Shown in pieces: positions 25,100 through 32,787 of a stretch of 33,311 nt of DNA (within the stretch, counting starts at the first letter, position 1; each line of letters opens with the position of its first letter). The stretch comes from an uncultured Chitinophagales bacterium (GTDB lineage Bacteria > Bacteroidota > Bacteroidia > Chitinophagales > UBA2359). The DNA lies in the NCBI GenBank assembly GCA_937927195.1, contig CALBCY010000255.1:1-33311 (forward strand). Direction: 5' to 3'. The notes beneath the pieces are model-generated. The model ran no database searches and was not told the origin of the DNA. It saw only the letters and a list, made by a program, of their open reading frames with translations. A program made the position numbers and the translations under genes.

Positions 25100-25903
25100 A
25101 TGAAGAATAAATCTGCAATTATTCCTTTCAGGAAAAGGAAAAAGGGTACAGAAATTTTACTTATCAAAAATGTCTTTGGTAACAAATGGGTTATACCCAA
25201 AGGGACCATTGATGCTCCATTACAAGCTTTGCTTTCTGCAACAAAAGAAGCTTACGAGGAGGCAGGTGTTCTAGGCCGACCTCATCCCATTATGGTGGGA
25301 AAGTATCACAAAAACAATCAAATGGTTCCCACTTACCTATTGGAGGTTGACGTGGAACTAAAAGATTATGTCGAAGCCAATAAAAGAGAACGCATTTGGG
25401 TCAAAGCTTCGGATGTGGCAAATTATGTTTTTGAAAAGGATTTGTTGCTGATTCTTCAAAATGGAATAAACAGCATTGAAAAGAATGGCCATTATTTTTA
25501 TTATGCAATCAAAACTTTTTGTAAAAATGAAAATATTCAGCTGATCTCTTTCGATAACAAAAAAGCCAAGATTGCATTTCATGTTGGCAATGAAAATTTT
25601 AAAAGAATCGTCATAAGAAGGGAAAAGACGAATGTCGAATTTTCTATCGACAGTCAAATTGTCTTTTCTGAACTCAAAGAAATTCCCAGAAAAATAAATA
25701 CCAATTTGCTTTTAGAGAATGCTGTCCACGATATTGGATATTGGTGCATTAAACAAAGAAAAAAATCTTTTAGCATTTCCCGAATACATTCAGTAGAATT
25801 AAAGCTGCTTTTTGAAGCTTATTTTATTAATATTTTAAAGATACTCACACAAAAATGTATTGATTTCGAAAACGATTTTCGAAGAGGAACCTACCTGAAT
25901 TAA
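25100..25903 (+). CDS. Nudix-domain protein with extra C-terminal domain
   Basis: A 267-residue cytoplasmic protein. Residues 1-120 are a Nudix fold, with a Nudix box starting at G35: G-x5-L41-x7-K49-E50-A-Y-E53-E54-A-G56-V57. The usual first Glu is Leu at 41 and the usual Arg is Lys at 49, while the metal-binding ExxEE core (E50, E53, E54) is intact; KWVIPKG before it is typical of hydrolases acting on diphosphoinositol or dinucleoside polyphosphates. The C-terminal 140 or so residues (from about NGHYFYYAIKTF) are an unrecognised beta then alpha domain with basic patches (FKRIVIRREK, CIKQRKKSF). Substrate cannot be stated. It lies 193 bases after the hydrolase gene, beyond its terminator. 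Confidence 0.8.
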   Translation: MKNKSAIIPFRKRKKGTEILLIKNVFGNKWVIPKGTIDAPLQALLSATKEAYEEAGVLGRPHPIMVGKYHKNNQMVPTYLLEVDVELKDYVEANKRERIWVKASDVANYVFEKDLLLILQNGINSIEKNGHYFYYAIKTFCKNENIQLISFDNKKAKIAFHVGNENFKRIVIRREKTNVEFSIDSQIVFSELKEIPRKINTNLLLENAVHDIGYWCIKQRKKSFSISRIHSVELKLLFEAYFINILKILTQKCIDFENDFRRGTYLN

Positions 25904-26012
25904 ACTCCCATTTGTATTTTTTTTATTGATTTATTTTATAATGTTTTAAATATTATAGTCATATCAGTCTATAATCATAAAAAAATGCAGCATTTTTGTG
26001 TTAAATATTTTG

Positions 26013-26036
26013 AAGTTTCAATAAATTTTGAAACTT
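26013..26036 (+). promoter_or_regulatory. Hairpin in the leader of the orphan sigma gene
   Basis: AAGTTTCAA (26013-26021) pairs perfectly with TTGAAACTT (26028-26036) around TAAATT, 77 bases before the sigma ATG. The run TTTGTA after it is weakly U-rich. It may be a terminator for the Nudix gene or a leader structure of the sigma gene. A palindrome AAAAATGC-A-GCATTTTT lies just upstream at 25981-25997. Confidence 0.4.
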
Positions 26037-26112
26037 TTGTATCCTATGAATGTAAACAATGATAGTTTGAGTTAACAGTATTGAAAATTTCTATTAATTA
26101 AAATCTGAAGTT

Positions 26113-26616
26113 ATGAACTTATCTAATTCGATTGCAGACTATTCTAATGATCTTAAGCCTTTTGCTTTAAAGTTGACAAAGGATAGCGAGGCTGCAAATG
26201 ATTTGGTTCAAGATACGGTAGTCAAGGCTTTGCGCTACCAGAAAAGTTATAAAGAAGGCACCAATTTGAAGGGCTGGCTTTATACAATAATGAGAAATAC
26301 TTTTATCAACGCTTACCGAAGCAAAGTAAGAAAAAATACTTGGCTTGAGTCTTCGGAAAATTTGTCTAAAATAAGCAATCAGCTAGATTTCAATACTGCG
26401 GAGTATGAAATCTTTAAGCAGGAAGTAATGACAAAACTGACAGGATTGAATTCCGACTTAAGGCTTCCAATAATGATGCTTTATCAAGGATACAAATACG
26501 AAGAAATTGCTGCTAAATTAAACACGCCTGTCGGCACAATTAAAAGTCGAGTATTTATAGCAAGAAGGTTAATGCGTAAGCAATTGGCAGAATACAGAGA
26601 CTATAAAATGAATTAA
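26113..26616 (+). CDS. ECF-family sigma factor without adjacent anti-sigma gene
   Basis: A 167-residue sigma factor. Region 2 is seen as LKPFALKLTKDSEAANDLVQ, DTVVKALRYQKSYKEGTNLK and GWLYTIMRNTFINAYRS. Region 4 is LRLPIMMLYQGYKYEEIAAK with the recognition-helix part TPVGTIKSRVFIARRLMRKQ. It belongs to the RpoE-like ECF group common in Bacteroidota, different from the FecI type near 8.4 kb. No FecR or other anti-sigma gene is next to it; the downstream gene is convergent and encodes a lipoprotein. The start ATG is the only good one. Regulation may be at transcription through the long leader. Confidence 0.92.
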   Translation: MNLSNSIADYSNDLKPFALKLTKDSEAANDLVQDTVVKALRYQKSYKEGTNLKGWLYTIMRNTFINAYRSKVRKNTWLESSENLSKISNQLDFNTAEYEIFKQEVMTKLTGLNSDLRLPIMMLYQGYKYEEIAAKLNTPVGTIKSRVFIARRLMRKQLAEYRDYKMN

Positions 26617-26750
26617 TGCCTTAAGAATTGATGCTTTTTAGATCTCTTTTTTGAGTGCTAGTCAAATCATGGCTTCCTTTGGAGTTATCGCTAAAGAACC
26701 TATTCAAAGGGCCTGGTCAAAAGACCATTTCAAGTACAATCTACTAAAAT

Positions 26751-26807
26751 GTACTAAGTAATAAGAATTGTTGTTACCAATTTTTCCTTCTTGTTACTTA
26801 GTACTTT
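26751..26807. terminator. Strong hairpin between convergent genes, likely bidirectional terminator
   Basis: GTACTAAGTAATAAGAA (26751-26767) pairs with TTCTTGTTACTTAGTAC (26788-26804), 17 positions with one T-G, around a 20-base loop. TTT follows on the plus strand and AAAA precedes (UUUU on the minus strand). It lies between the sigma gene and the minus-strand lipoprotein. Confidence 0.75.
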
Positions 26808-26824
26808 ATACTGTATTTAAATTG

Positions 26825-27457
26825 TTATTCGACAACCACTGGAACTGAACGCTGCTCATAACTTTCACCATTGTTCAATTGAATGATGATTTTTATTTGA
26901 ACCGTATCATTTAAGTCGGGTTTCTCATGAAATCTAATACTAAAAAATTCCTCTTTGATTCTTTCTTCTTGATCTGCTAGAAATTCTGAATGTTCAATAT
27001 CTCTCTCATTATCCTGAGAAAAGAAATATTGAAATGTTACAAAATCATTAATGGTGTCATTCGCCTTGTATTGTTCATTAATGTCTTTGAGACTGATCAC
27101 TGTCAAACTTTCGTAAGTCTCAGTTTTACTTCCTCTATGTCCTGGCTCAATGCAAGTACAAGCATAGGCTGTATTGAAAAATGTAGCAGGACAAGTATTG
27201 ACTTTTCTTTGGACGACATAATCAACATCATACTTCAAGGCAAATCCATAAAATGATTCATTTGAGAGCGTGGCATTTTCTTCCACAATTGAAAAAACAC
27301 CATTCCCCTCTATTTTATAAGGGTCTAGATTGATTCCTGTGACATCAAAAAAATCCAATACGTCCTTAGGGCAATTACAATCAATGTCATCATTGCAAGA
27401 AAAATAAATCATCATTGAAAAAAGGAAAAGCAGAGAGACCATAGTTTTTCTAATCAT
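26825..27457 (-). CDS. Cys-rich uncharacterised lipoprotein
   Basis: A 210-residue lipoprotein with lipobox YFSC (C21) followed by NDDIDCNCP. It has a short Cys motif (CNCPKD) at the mature start and a second group in the middle (NTCPATFFNTAYACTCIEPG). FFDVTGINLDPYKIEG near the start and the late NDTVQIKIIIQLNNGESYEQ suggest a beta-sandwich. This resembles small Bacteroidota lipoproteins of unknown function (possibly the DUF5034 type, unverified). It is 64 bases downstream of the HEAT-repeat gene on the same strand, so the two may share a transcript. Confidence 0.65.
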   Translation of the reverse strand: MIRKTMVSLLFLFSMMIYFSCNDDIDCNCPKDVLDFFDVTGINLDPYKIEGNGVFSIVEENATLSNESFYGFALKYDVDYVVQRKVNTCPATFFNTAYACTCIEPGHRGSKTETYESLTVISLKDINEQYKANDTINDFVTFQYFFSQDNERDIEHSEFLADQEERIKEEFFSIRFHEKPDLNDTVQIKIIIQLNNGESYEQRSVPVVVE

Positions 27458-27521
27458 ATTATTTATTTTTGAAATTTGCGTGTTTAAAAAAGTAACTTCT
27501 ACATCTTATAAATTTAAAAAC

Positions 27522-28040
27522 TTAATTCAAATTCTCCAATGCCGGCAAGATCCTATTCGCCCTTGATAAAATTCCTGGACTGGCTCCCTCCAACATCGAT
27601 TCAATGATCAGCTTAAGTTCATTTTTTAATTCAGGTTCCTTTTTGCAAATGTTAAAAAGAATGGTCATCGAAAATGCTTTTATGCCAATTGCAATTGCAG
27701 GGTCTTCCAATAAGGTAAAACAGTTATTTGCAGCAAGACCCAAATACTTTTCTGGGATATCATAATTCTCCAGAACCCTGACAATGTTTCTTCGAACAGC
27801 ATTGTGTACAGGAATTTCCAATGTTTTTAGCATTTTTTTTAAATGCGGTTCAACAAGTTCAGGATGGTCTTTTCCAATAAAGCCTATAGGCCATGCTGCC
27901 CTTTGCGATACGATGGAATCTTCATCATATAACAAATTCATCAAGGACTTGAATTTTTGTTTATCGTTCCCGACAAATTTTACGATTTTTCTACACTGTT
28001 TTTTAGAATGTTCTTTCAATAATGATTGCCTTAAATTCAT
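27522..28040 (-). CDS. HEAT-repeat protein
   Basis: A 172-residue all-helical cytoplasmic protein. Paired helices with HEAT character are visible: FKSLMNLLYDEDSIVSQRAA, WPIGFIGKDHPELVEPHLKK, VHNAVRRNIVRVLENYDIPE, then FTLLEDPAIAIGIKAFSMTI and PELKNELKLIIESMLEGAS. The order SQRAAWP, HP-L, HNAVRRNxVR and FSMTI is one I associate with a small HEAT family in Bacteroidota. These proteins likely act as scaffolds; no enzyme motif is present. It is divergent from the dehydrogenase-like gene across 138 bases. Confidence 0.8.
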   Translation of the reverse strand: MNLRQSLLKEHSKKQCRKIVKFVGNDKQKFKSLMNLLYDEDSIVSQRAAWPIGFIGKDHPELVEPHLKKMLKTLEIPVHNAVRRNIVRVLENYDIPEKYLGLAANNCFTLLEDPAIAIGIKAFSMTILFNICKKEPELKNELKLIIESMLEGASPGILSRANRILPALENLN

Positions 28041-28178
28041 TATGCTTATGTGATTTGTTAATTATCCAAACAAGAATGGATCAATCTTTTTGACTTTCTT
28101 ACAATGTAATTAATACCTGACATTAAAAGTGTTAATTAATTATTATTTTGTGTCCCATTTTATTAATTTTTTTTTCCA

Positions 28179-29999
28179 ATGAAGAATTTTTTTTATACCC
28201 ATATTCTTTTGTCATTGTTTTGTCTGCTTCAAATCAATGCTCAAAGCCCAACCATCTCTTTCAGCCAGATTGCTACTTATGGCTCGGCAGTCGATATTGA
28301 AAATGTAGGAGATGAACGATTGTTCATCGTGAATAAATTAGGAACCATTGGAATCATTGATACTTTAGGCAATGTCAATCCAAACACATTTCTAGACATC
28401 TCAAGCCAAGTAACCACAAATGGAGAAAGAGGACTCTTGGGTTTGGCCTTTCATCCTGATTACGCAACCAATGGATATTTCTACATCAACTATACTGACC
28501 TCAGCGGAAACACTGTAGTTTCCAGATTTTCAGTTTCTGCTTTGCCAGATATTGCAAATGCTTCCAGTGAAATGGTTTTAATGACGATCAACCAGCCTTA
28601 TTCCAACCACAATGGTGGAGACCTGACATTTGGCCCTGACGGATACCTTTACATTGCAACAGGCGACGGTGGTTCAGGTGGTGATCCTGATAACAATGGC
28701 CAAGATCTCATGTCCCTTTTGGGCAAAATTTTAAGAATAGATGTAGACAATGGGACTCCTTATTCAATTCCTGCTGATAATCCATTCTTCGCTCCACTAA
28801 GTGCAGCTGATGAAATTTGGTCTTATGGCCTTCGCAACCCTTGGCGAATTAGTTTTGACCAATTGACTGGCGACTTATGGATCGCAGATGTTGGGCAAGG
28901 AGTTTTGGAAGAAATTAACTTCCAAAGCAGTACCAGTCCAGGTAGCGAAAACTATGGGTGGAGATGTTATGAAGGAACGGCTACTTATAATAACGGAGTT
29001 GGTTGCCCATCTTCTAATGGCTTGGTTTTTCCAGTCTATGAATATGGCCACAACTCAACTGGTGGTTTTTCTGTGACAGGAGGTTTTGTTTACAGAGGAA
29101 ATAAATACCCCTGCCTGTATGGTAAATATATTTTTGTCGATTATGTTTCTGGAAATCTATGGACACTTGAAGCGGATGGCAACGGTGCTTGGATAGATAA
29201 TTTTTACGATGATTCTACTTTTTCATTTCCCAACAATATCAGTTCTTTCGGGGAAGACAGCAATGGCGAATTGTATGCTTGCAAGTTGGATGGTAAAATT
29301 TATAAAATTGAAGCAGACTGTGATATTCAAGCCAATGTTAGTTTAAAGGCTTATTTGGAAGGTCCGTACATCGGTTCTGGGCAAATGCTGAATGGCCTTG
29401 GAAGTTTGATTCCATTGAATCAACCTTATTCACAATCGCCTTACAATTATTCTGGTACAGAAAGTTTATTGAGCATTCCGAGCAATATGGTAGATTGGGT
29501 TTTGGTGGAAGTTAGAGCGGGAACGCCTACAACCAGCAATCAACGATCTACTGTTACAGTTGAAACGCATGCTGGGCTCTTATTGAAAGATGGTACTATT
29601 GTGGGAACAAATGGTCTTCCTTTGGTTTTCGATAATCTTTTGGCTGGTGTAAATTATTATTTTTGTATTCGACACAGGAACCACCTCGATGTTTTTTCTC
29701 CGCTCCCAACCATTGGCAGTCAAAACATGATATATGATTTTACATTGACTTCAAATTCTATTTTAATGACCAACCAAACCAAGCAAATGGTCGATGGAAG
29801 CTATGCAATGTATTGTGGCGATTTTAACATTGACGGTTCTATCCAGACATCAGATTTTAATGCTTGGAAACTCAGTCCTGCTGTTCTTCAAACATACAGC
29901 TTTACAGATGCAAATATGGACGGTTCCATCCAAGTAACAGACTACGATAAATGGTATGTCAATCGTGCAAAATTGGGTTATACAGAAATTGATTTTTAA
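28179..29999 (+). CDS. Secreted PQQ-type glucose/sorbosone dehydrogenase-like protein with dockerin-like C-terminus
   Basis: A 606-residue secreted protein with signal peptide MKNFFYTHILLSLFCLLQINAQ. Residues about 25-385 form the six-bladed propeller of the soluble glucose/sorbosone dehydrogenase family: GERGLLGLAFHPDY, H144 in NHNGGDLTFGPDGYLYIATG, GKILRIDVDNG, YGLRNPWRISFD and NYGWRCYEG. The conserved H144 matches the catalytic His of soluble PQQ glucose dehydrogenase by motif context. A beta domain of about 150 residues follows (NVSLKAYLEGPYIGSGQMLN). The last 60 or so residues contain two calcium-loop motifs, DFNIDGSIQTSDFN and DANMDGSIQVTDYD, as in dockerin type I pairs. There is no T9SS type A domain. 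PQQ dependence and substrate are family-based inference. Confidence 0.88.
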   Translation: MKNFFYTHILLSLFCLLQINAQSPTISFSQIATYGSAVDIENVGDERLFIVNKLGTIGIIDTLGNVNPNTFLDISSQVTTNGERGLLGLAFHPDYATNGYFYINYTDLSGNTVVSRFSVSALPDIANASSEMVLMTINQPYSNHNGGDLTFGPDGYLYIATGDGGSGGDPDNNGQDLMSLLGKILRIDVDNGTPYSIPADNPFFAPLSAADEIWSYGLRNPWRISFDQLTGDLWIADVGQGVLEEINFQSSTSPGSENYGWRCYEGTATYNNGVGCPSSNGLVFPVYEYGHNSTGGFSVTGGFVYRGNKYPCLYGKYIFVDYVSGNLWTLEADGNGAWIDNFYDDSTFSFPNNISSFGEDSNGELYACKLDGKIYKIEADCDIQANVSLKAYLEGPYIGSGQMLNGLGSLIPLNQPYSQSPYNYSGTESLLSIPSNMVDWVLVEVRAGTPTTSNQRSTVTVETHAGLLLKDGTIVGTNGLPLVFDNLLAGVNYYFCIRHRNHLDVFSPLPTIGSQNMIYDFTLTSNSILMTNQTKQMVDGSYAMYCGDFNIDGSIQTSDFNAWKLSPAVLQTYSFTDANMDGSIQVTDYDKWYVNRAKLGYTEIDF

Positions 30000-30028
30000 A
30001 CGCTCAAGGCTTTAGTGTTCCCACTGTG

Positions 30029-30391
30029 CCGCCTTATTTTGGTGTTACCACTGCTTATTTTTGGATTTTCATCATAGCTGTCAGGTTAAAATATAATGCG
30101 CATCAAAACATTGTTCTTTACAAGGTTTTTTGTATCTCTCCACTAGTTACAAACCACCTGAGCCACGAGCCATCCGTCATCTCGGGCTTGACCCTGCCGG
30201 TCTGGCGTACCACCGGGCTGGCGTACCACAGGGCTGGCGTACCACCGGGCTGGCGTACCACCGGGCTGGCGTTCCAGTCACGTGAACCAACTATTACATA
30301 ACACCTGCCAAACCCAACCCTCTAATGGAATTATGGTGAAATTATGGTGAAATTATTTGTTCTTTAACCCGCTTAATTTGGTGTTACCACT
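30029..30391 (+). repeat. Composite repeat: family B-like units flanking family A copy 3
   Basis: CCGCCTTATTTTGGTGTTAC plus CACT (30029-30052) and CCCGCTTAATTTGGTGTTAC plus CACT (30368-30391) are direct repeats with the TTTTGGTxTTAxxAC plan of family B; a further half unit, CTTATTTTTGG, follows the first at 21-base spacing. Between them lies family A copy 3 and a short AATTATGGTGA tandem (30329-30350). The whole fills the gap between the convergent dehydrogenase and tex genes; no gene is visible. Confidence 0.7.
30146..30328 (+). repeat. GC-rich dispersed repeat, family A copy 3 with expanded 15-bp units
   Basis: Starts GTTACAAACCACCTGAGCCA, passes CATCCGTCATCTCGGGCTTG, then holds about five 15-base GGGCTGGCGTACCAC units (30195-30270), TCACGTGA near 30277, and ends TGCCAAACCC...TAATGG as copy 2 does. 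The number of 15-base units is higher than in copies 1 and 2, so this part is prone to expansion. Confidence 0.85.
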
Positions 30392-30402
30392 AAAAACTGT
30401 GT

Positions 30403-32538
30403 TTAGGTCATTGCTTCTTTAATGGATAAGTTTATTCTGTTACGATCCAAATCAATCTGCAAAACTTTTACATTGACTTTTTGATTGACACGGACAATTT
30501 CAAAAGGATCAGAAACGAATTTATTGGCCAATTGTGAAATGTGAACCATGCCATCTTGATGAACACCTATGTCTACAAATGCACCGAATTTTGTAACATT
30601 GGTTACGATTCCAGGCAGGATCATCCCTTCACTTAAATCTTCAATAGAATTGAGGTCGTTCCTGAAATTAACTTCTTCAAAATCTCCTCTTGGATCACGA
30701 CCAGGTTTTTCCAATTCTTTTAAAATATCATTCAGCGTATAAAGCCCAACTTCACCAGAAACATAATTTTGTGGATTGATCAGTTTTCTTTTCTCTGCGT
30801 CCTGAGTCAATTCCTGTAACTTGCATTTGAGGTCTTTCGCCATTTTTTTTACGATAGAATAGCTTTCAGGATGGACAGCGCTTGCATCCAAAGGGTTGCT
30901 CGCATTTCTTATCCTAATGAAACCTGCTGCTTGCTCAAAAGCCTTTGGCCCAATCCCTTTAACTTTCTTCAATTCTGACTTGGTATCAAAGGGACCATTT
31001 TCACTTCGATGATCCAAAATGTTCTGGGCTTTTTGAAGACCCAAGCCAGAAACATAAGACAACAATTGCTTACTTGCCGAGTTAATATCTACTCCCACTT
31101 GATTAACGATAGAAACCACGAGGTCGTCCAAGCCTTGCTTGAGCCAGTCTTGCTGCACATCATATTGGTATTGTCCCACCCCAATTGATTTCGGATCAAT
31201 TTTTACAATTTCAGCCAATGGATCTTGCAATCTTCGTCCTATTGAAATGGCTCCTCGAACGGTCAAATCCAAATCGGGAAATTCTTCTCGAGCAACTTCT
31301 GAAGCAGAATAAATAGAAGCACCACTTTCGTTGACCAAAATTTTCGGCAAAGCTTCGAGTTCTTTTAATTCTGAAATGAATTTTCTGGTTTCTTTCCCGC
31401 CTGTTCCGTTGCCAATTCCAATGGCCTCAATTTTATGCTTGTCACAAAGGTGAAGAATGGTTTTTCTAGATTCCTCTTTTTGACTGGACGAATTGAAAAA
31501 TAAAGTCGTTCGTTCTTTTAAGTTGCCATGTTTGTCTAATATGACTGTTTTGCAACCTGTTCTAAACCCTGGATCAATACCCATGACTCTTTTTTCGCCT
31601 AGGGGAGGGGAGAGTAAAATTTCTTTCAAATTATTGGAGAAAACCTGAATGGCTTCTTTGTCTGCTTTTTCTTTTGAAATGTTTTTTATTTCATTCTCAA
31701 GCGACGGCTGTAGCAATCTTTTATAAGCATCTGAAATGGCATCTGCCAATTGCTCAGTGCACTCGTTGTTCTTTTTGATATGAATTTTATCAAGGAAACC
31801 AAGCGCGTCCTCTTCCTCTATTTTAAAACTGATTCTTAAAAAACCTTCTTTGTTTCCTCTTAATATGGCCAGAAATCTATGGGATGGAATTTTCTTGATC
31901 GGCTCTTTAAAATCAAAATAATCACGGTAGGTTGCGGCTTCTTTGCTTTCTTTTCTTGCCAATAAAATTTTGGCACTTAGCATCGCCGAACGTTTATATA
32001 GTTTCCGCAAACCATCTCTGCTACGAATGTCTTCACTGATCCATTCAGCAACGATGTCTTTCGCTCCTGCACATGCATCTTCAATGCTATTGACTTCTTT
32101 TTTTGGATTAACAAACTTTTTGGCAAGGACATCAATCGGGCTGCTGTTTTCTTCGATAAAATATTTGGCCAAAGGTTCCAAGCCCTTTTCTTTTGCCATG
32201 CTTGCCCTTGTTTTTCTTTTTTGTTTGAAAGGTAAAAACAAGTCTTCCAAAATGGTCATGTTTTCAGCTGCCAATATTTTTCTTTTCAATTCCTGGCTGA
32301 GCTTACCTTGCTCTTCAATTTTATCAAGCACATATGTTCTGCGCTGTTCCAACTTTTCAAGTTCTTGCAACAAATCTCTAATGTTTCCTATTTGAACTTC
32401 GTCCAAACCACCCGTTCTTTCCTTTCTATATCGAGCAATAAAAGGGATTGTGCCACCTTCTTCAAAAAGTTGTTGAACCGCAGCTACCTGACTGCTTTTT
32501 ATGCCAATTTTATTTGCAATTTTTTCCGTGAAATTCAT
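30403..32538 (-). CDS. tex: Tex-family RNA-binding transcription accessory protein
   Basis: A 711-residue cytoplasmic protein. The N-terminal helical Tex domain includes EGGTIPFIARYRKERTGGLD and LEDLFLPFKQKRKTRASMAK. The YqgF/RNase H-like domain starts near 318 (MGIDPGFRTGCK, then AIGIGNGTGGKETRKFI). A helix-hairpin-helix pair is near 490-560 (LSYVSGLGLQKAQNI, then VKGIGPKAFEQAAGFIRI). The C-terminal S1 RNA-binding domain is about 635-709 (GMILPGIVTNVTKFGAFVDI, then GMVHISQLA). Length and order match the family (E. coli YhgF, about 770). Tex proteins bind structured nucleic acid and affect transcription; the exact role in Bacteroidota is not settled. The start ATG at 32538 gives the standard MNFTEKIANKIGI N-terminus. 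Confidence 0.96.
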   Translation of the reverse strand: MNFTEKIANKIGIKSSQVAAVQQLFEEGGTIPFIARYRKERTGGLDEVQIGNIRDLLQELEKLEQRRTYVLDKIEEQGKLSQELKRKILAAENMTILEDLFLPFKQKRKTRASMAKEKGLEPLAKYFIEENSSPIDVLAKKFVNPKKEVNSIEDACAGAKDIVAEWISEDIRSRDGLRKLYKRSAMLSAKILLARKESKEAATYRDYFDFKEPIKKIPSHRFLAILRGNKEGFLRISFKIEEEDALGFLDKIHIKKNNECTEQLADAISDAYKRLLQPSLENEIKNISKEKADKEAIQVFSNNLKEILLSPPLGEKRVMGIDPGFRTGCKTVILDKHGNLKERTTLFFNSSSQKEESRKTILHLCDKHKIEAIGIGNGTGGKETRKFISELKELEALPKILVNESGASIYSASEVAREEFPDLDLTVRGAISIGRRLQDPLAEIVKIDPKSIGVGQYQYDVQQDWLKQGLDDLVVSIVNQVGVDINSASKQLLSYVSGLGLQKAQNILDHRSENGPFDTKSELKKVKGIGPKAFEQAAGFIRIRNASNPLDASAVHPESYSIVKKMAKDLKCKLQELTQDAEKRKLINPQNYVSGEVGLYTLNDILKELEKPGRDPRGDFEEVNFRNDLNSIEDLSEGMILPGIVTNVTKFGAFVDIGVHQDGMVHISQLANKFVSDPFEIVRVNQKVNVKVLQIDLDRNRINLSIKEAMT

Positions 32539-32712
32539 GCCGCGAAAATAGGGAAAATATATTGGAATGGTATTCGCTTTTCGGTATTCGTGTTTCGACT
32601 TACTGCTTTCTTTTGTTGTTCTTATCCAAAGTGTTTTGTTGCTAATTGTATAGTTTGAATTAAAATTCTATAACTCAAAGGTCGAACAGCGAAAACCGAA
32701 AACCGAAAACCC

Positions 32713-32747
32713 AAAAAAAGGCAGAACGCTGGGGTATGCGTTCTGCC
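32713..32747 (-). terminator. Rho-independent terminator for the endosialidase-chaperone gene
   Basis: GGCAGAACGC (32720-32729) and GCGTTCTGCC (32738-32747) form a perfect 10-bp stem with an 8-base loop. Read on the minus strand it runs directly into seven U residues (32713-32719). It lies 40 bases after the stop of the minus-strand gene. Confidence 0.92.
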
Positions 32748-32752
32748 CTTAA

Positions 32753-32780
32753 CCCTAACAGGGCCATCACCCTGTCAGGG
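32753..32780 (-). terminator. Second GC-rich hairpin before the terminator
   Basis: CCCTAACAGGG (32753-32763) pairs with CCCTGTCAGGG (32770-32780) at 10 of 11 positions around a 6-base loop, 7 bases after the stop. It has no U run itself and may protect the mRNA end or add to termination. Confidence 0.55.
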
Positions 32781-32787
32781 GTGGGTA

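Noticed and set aside
30026-30301. Frame through family A copy 3
   Set aside because: Only the 15-bp repeat is translated; no family match and a poor start.
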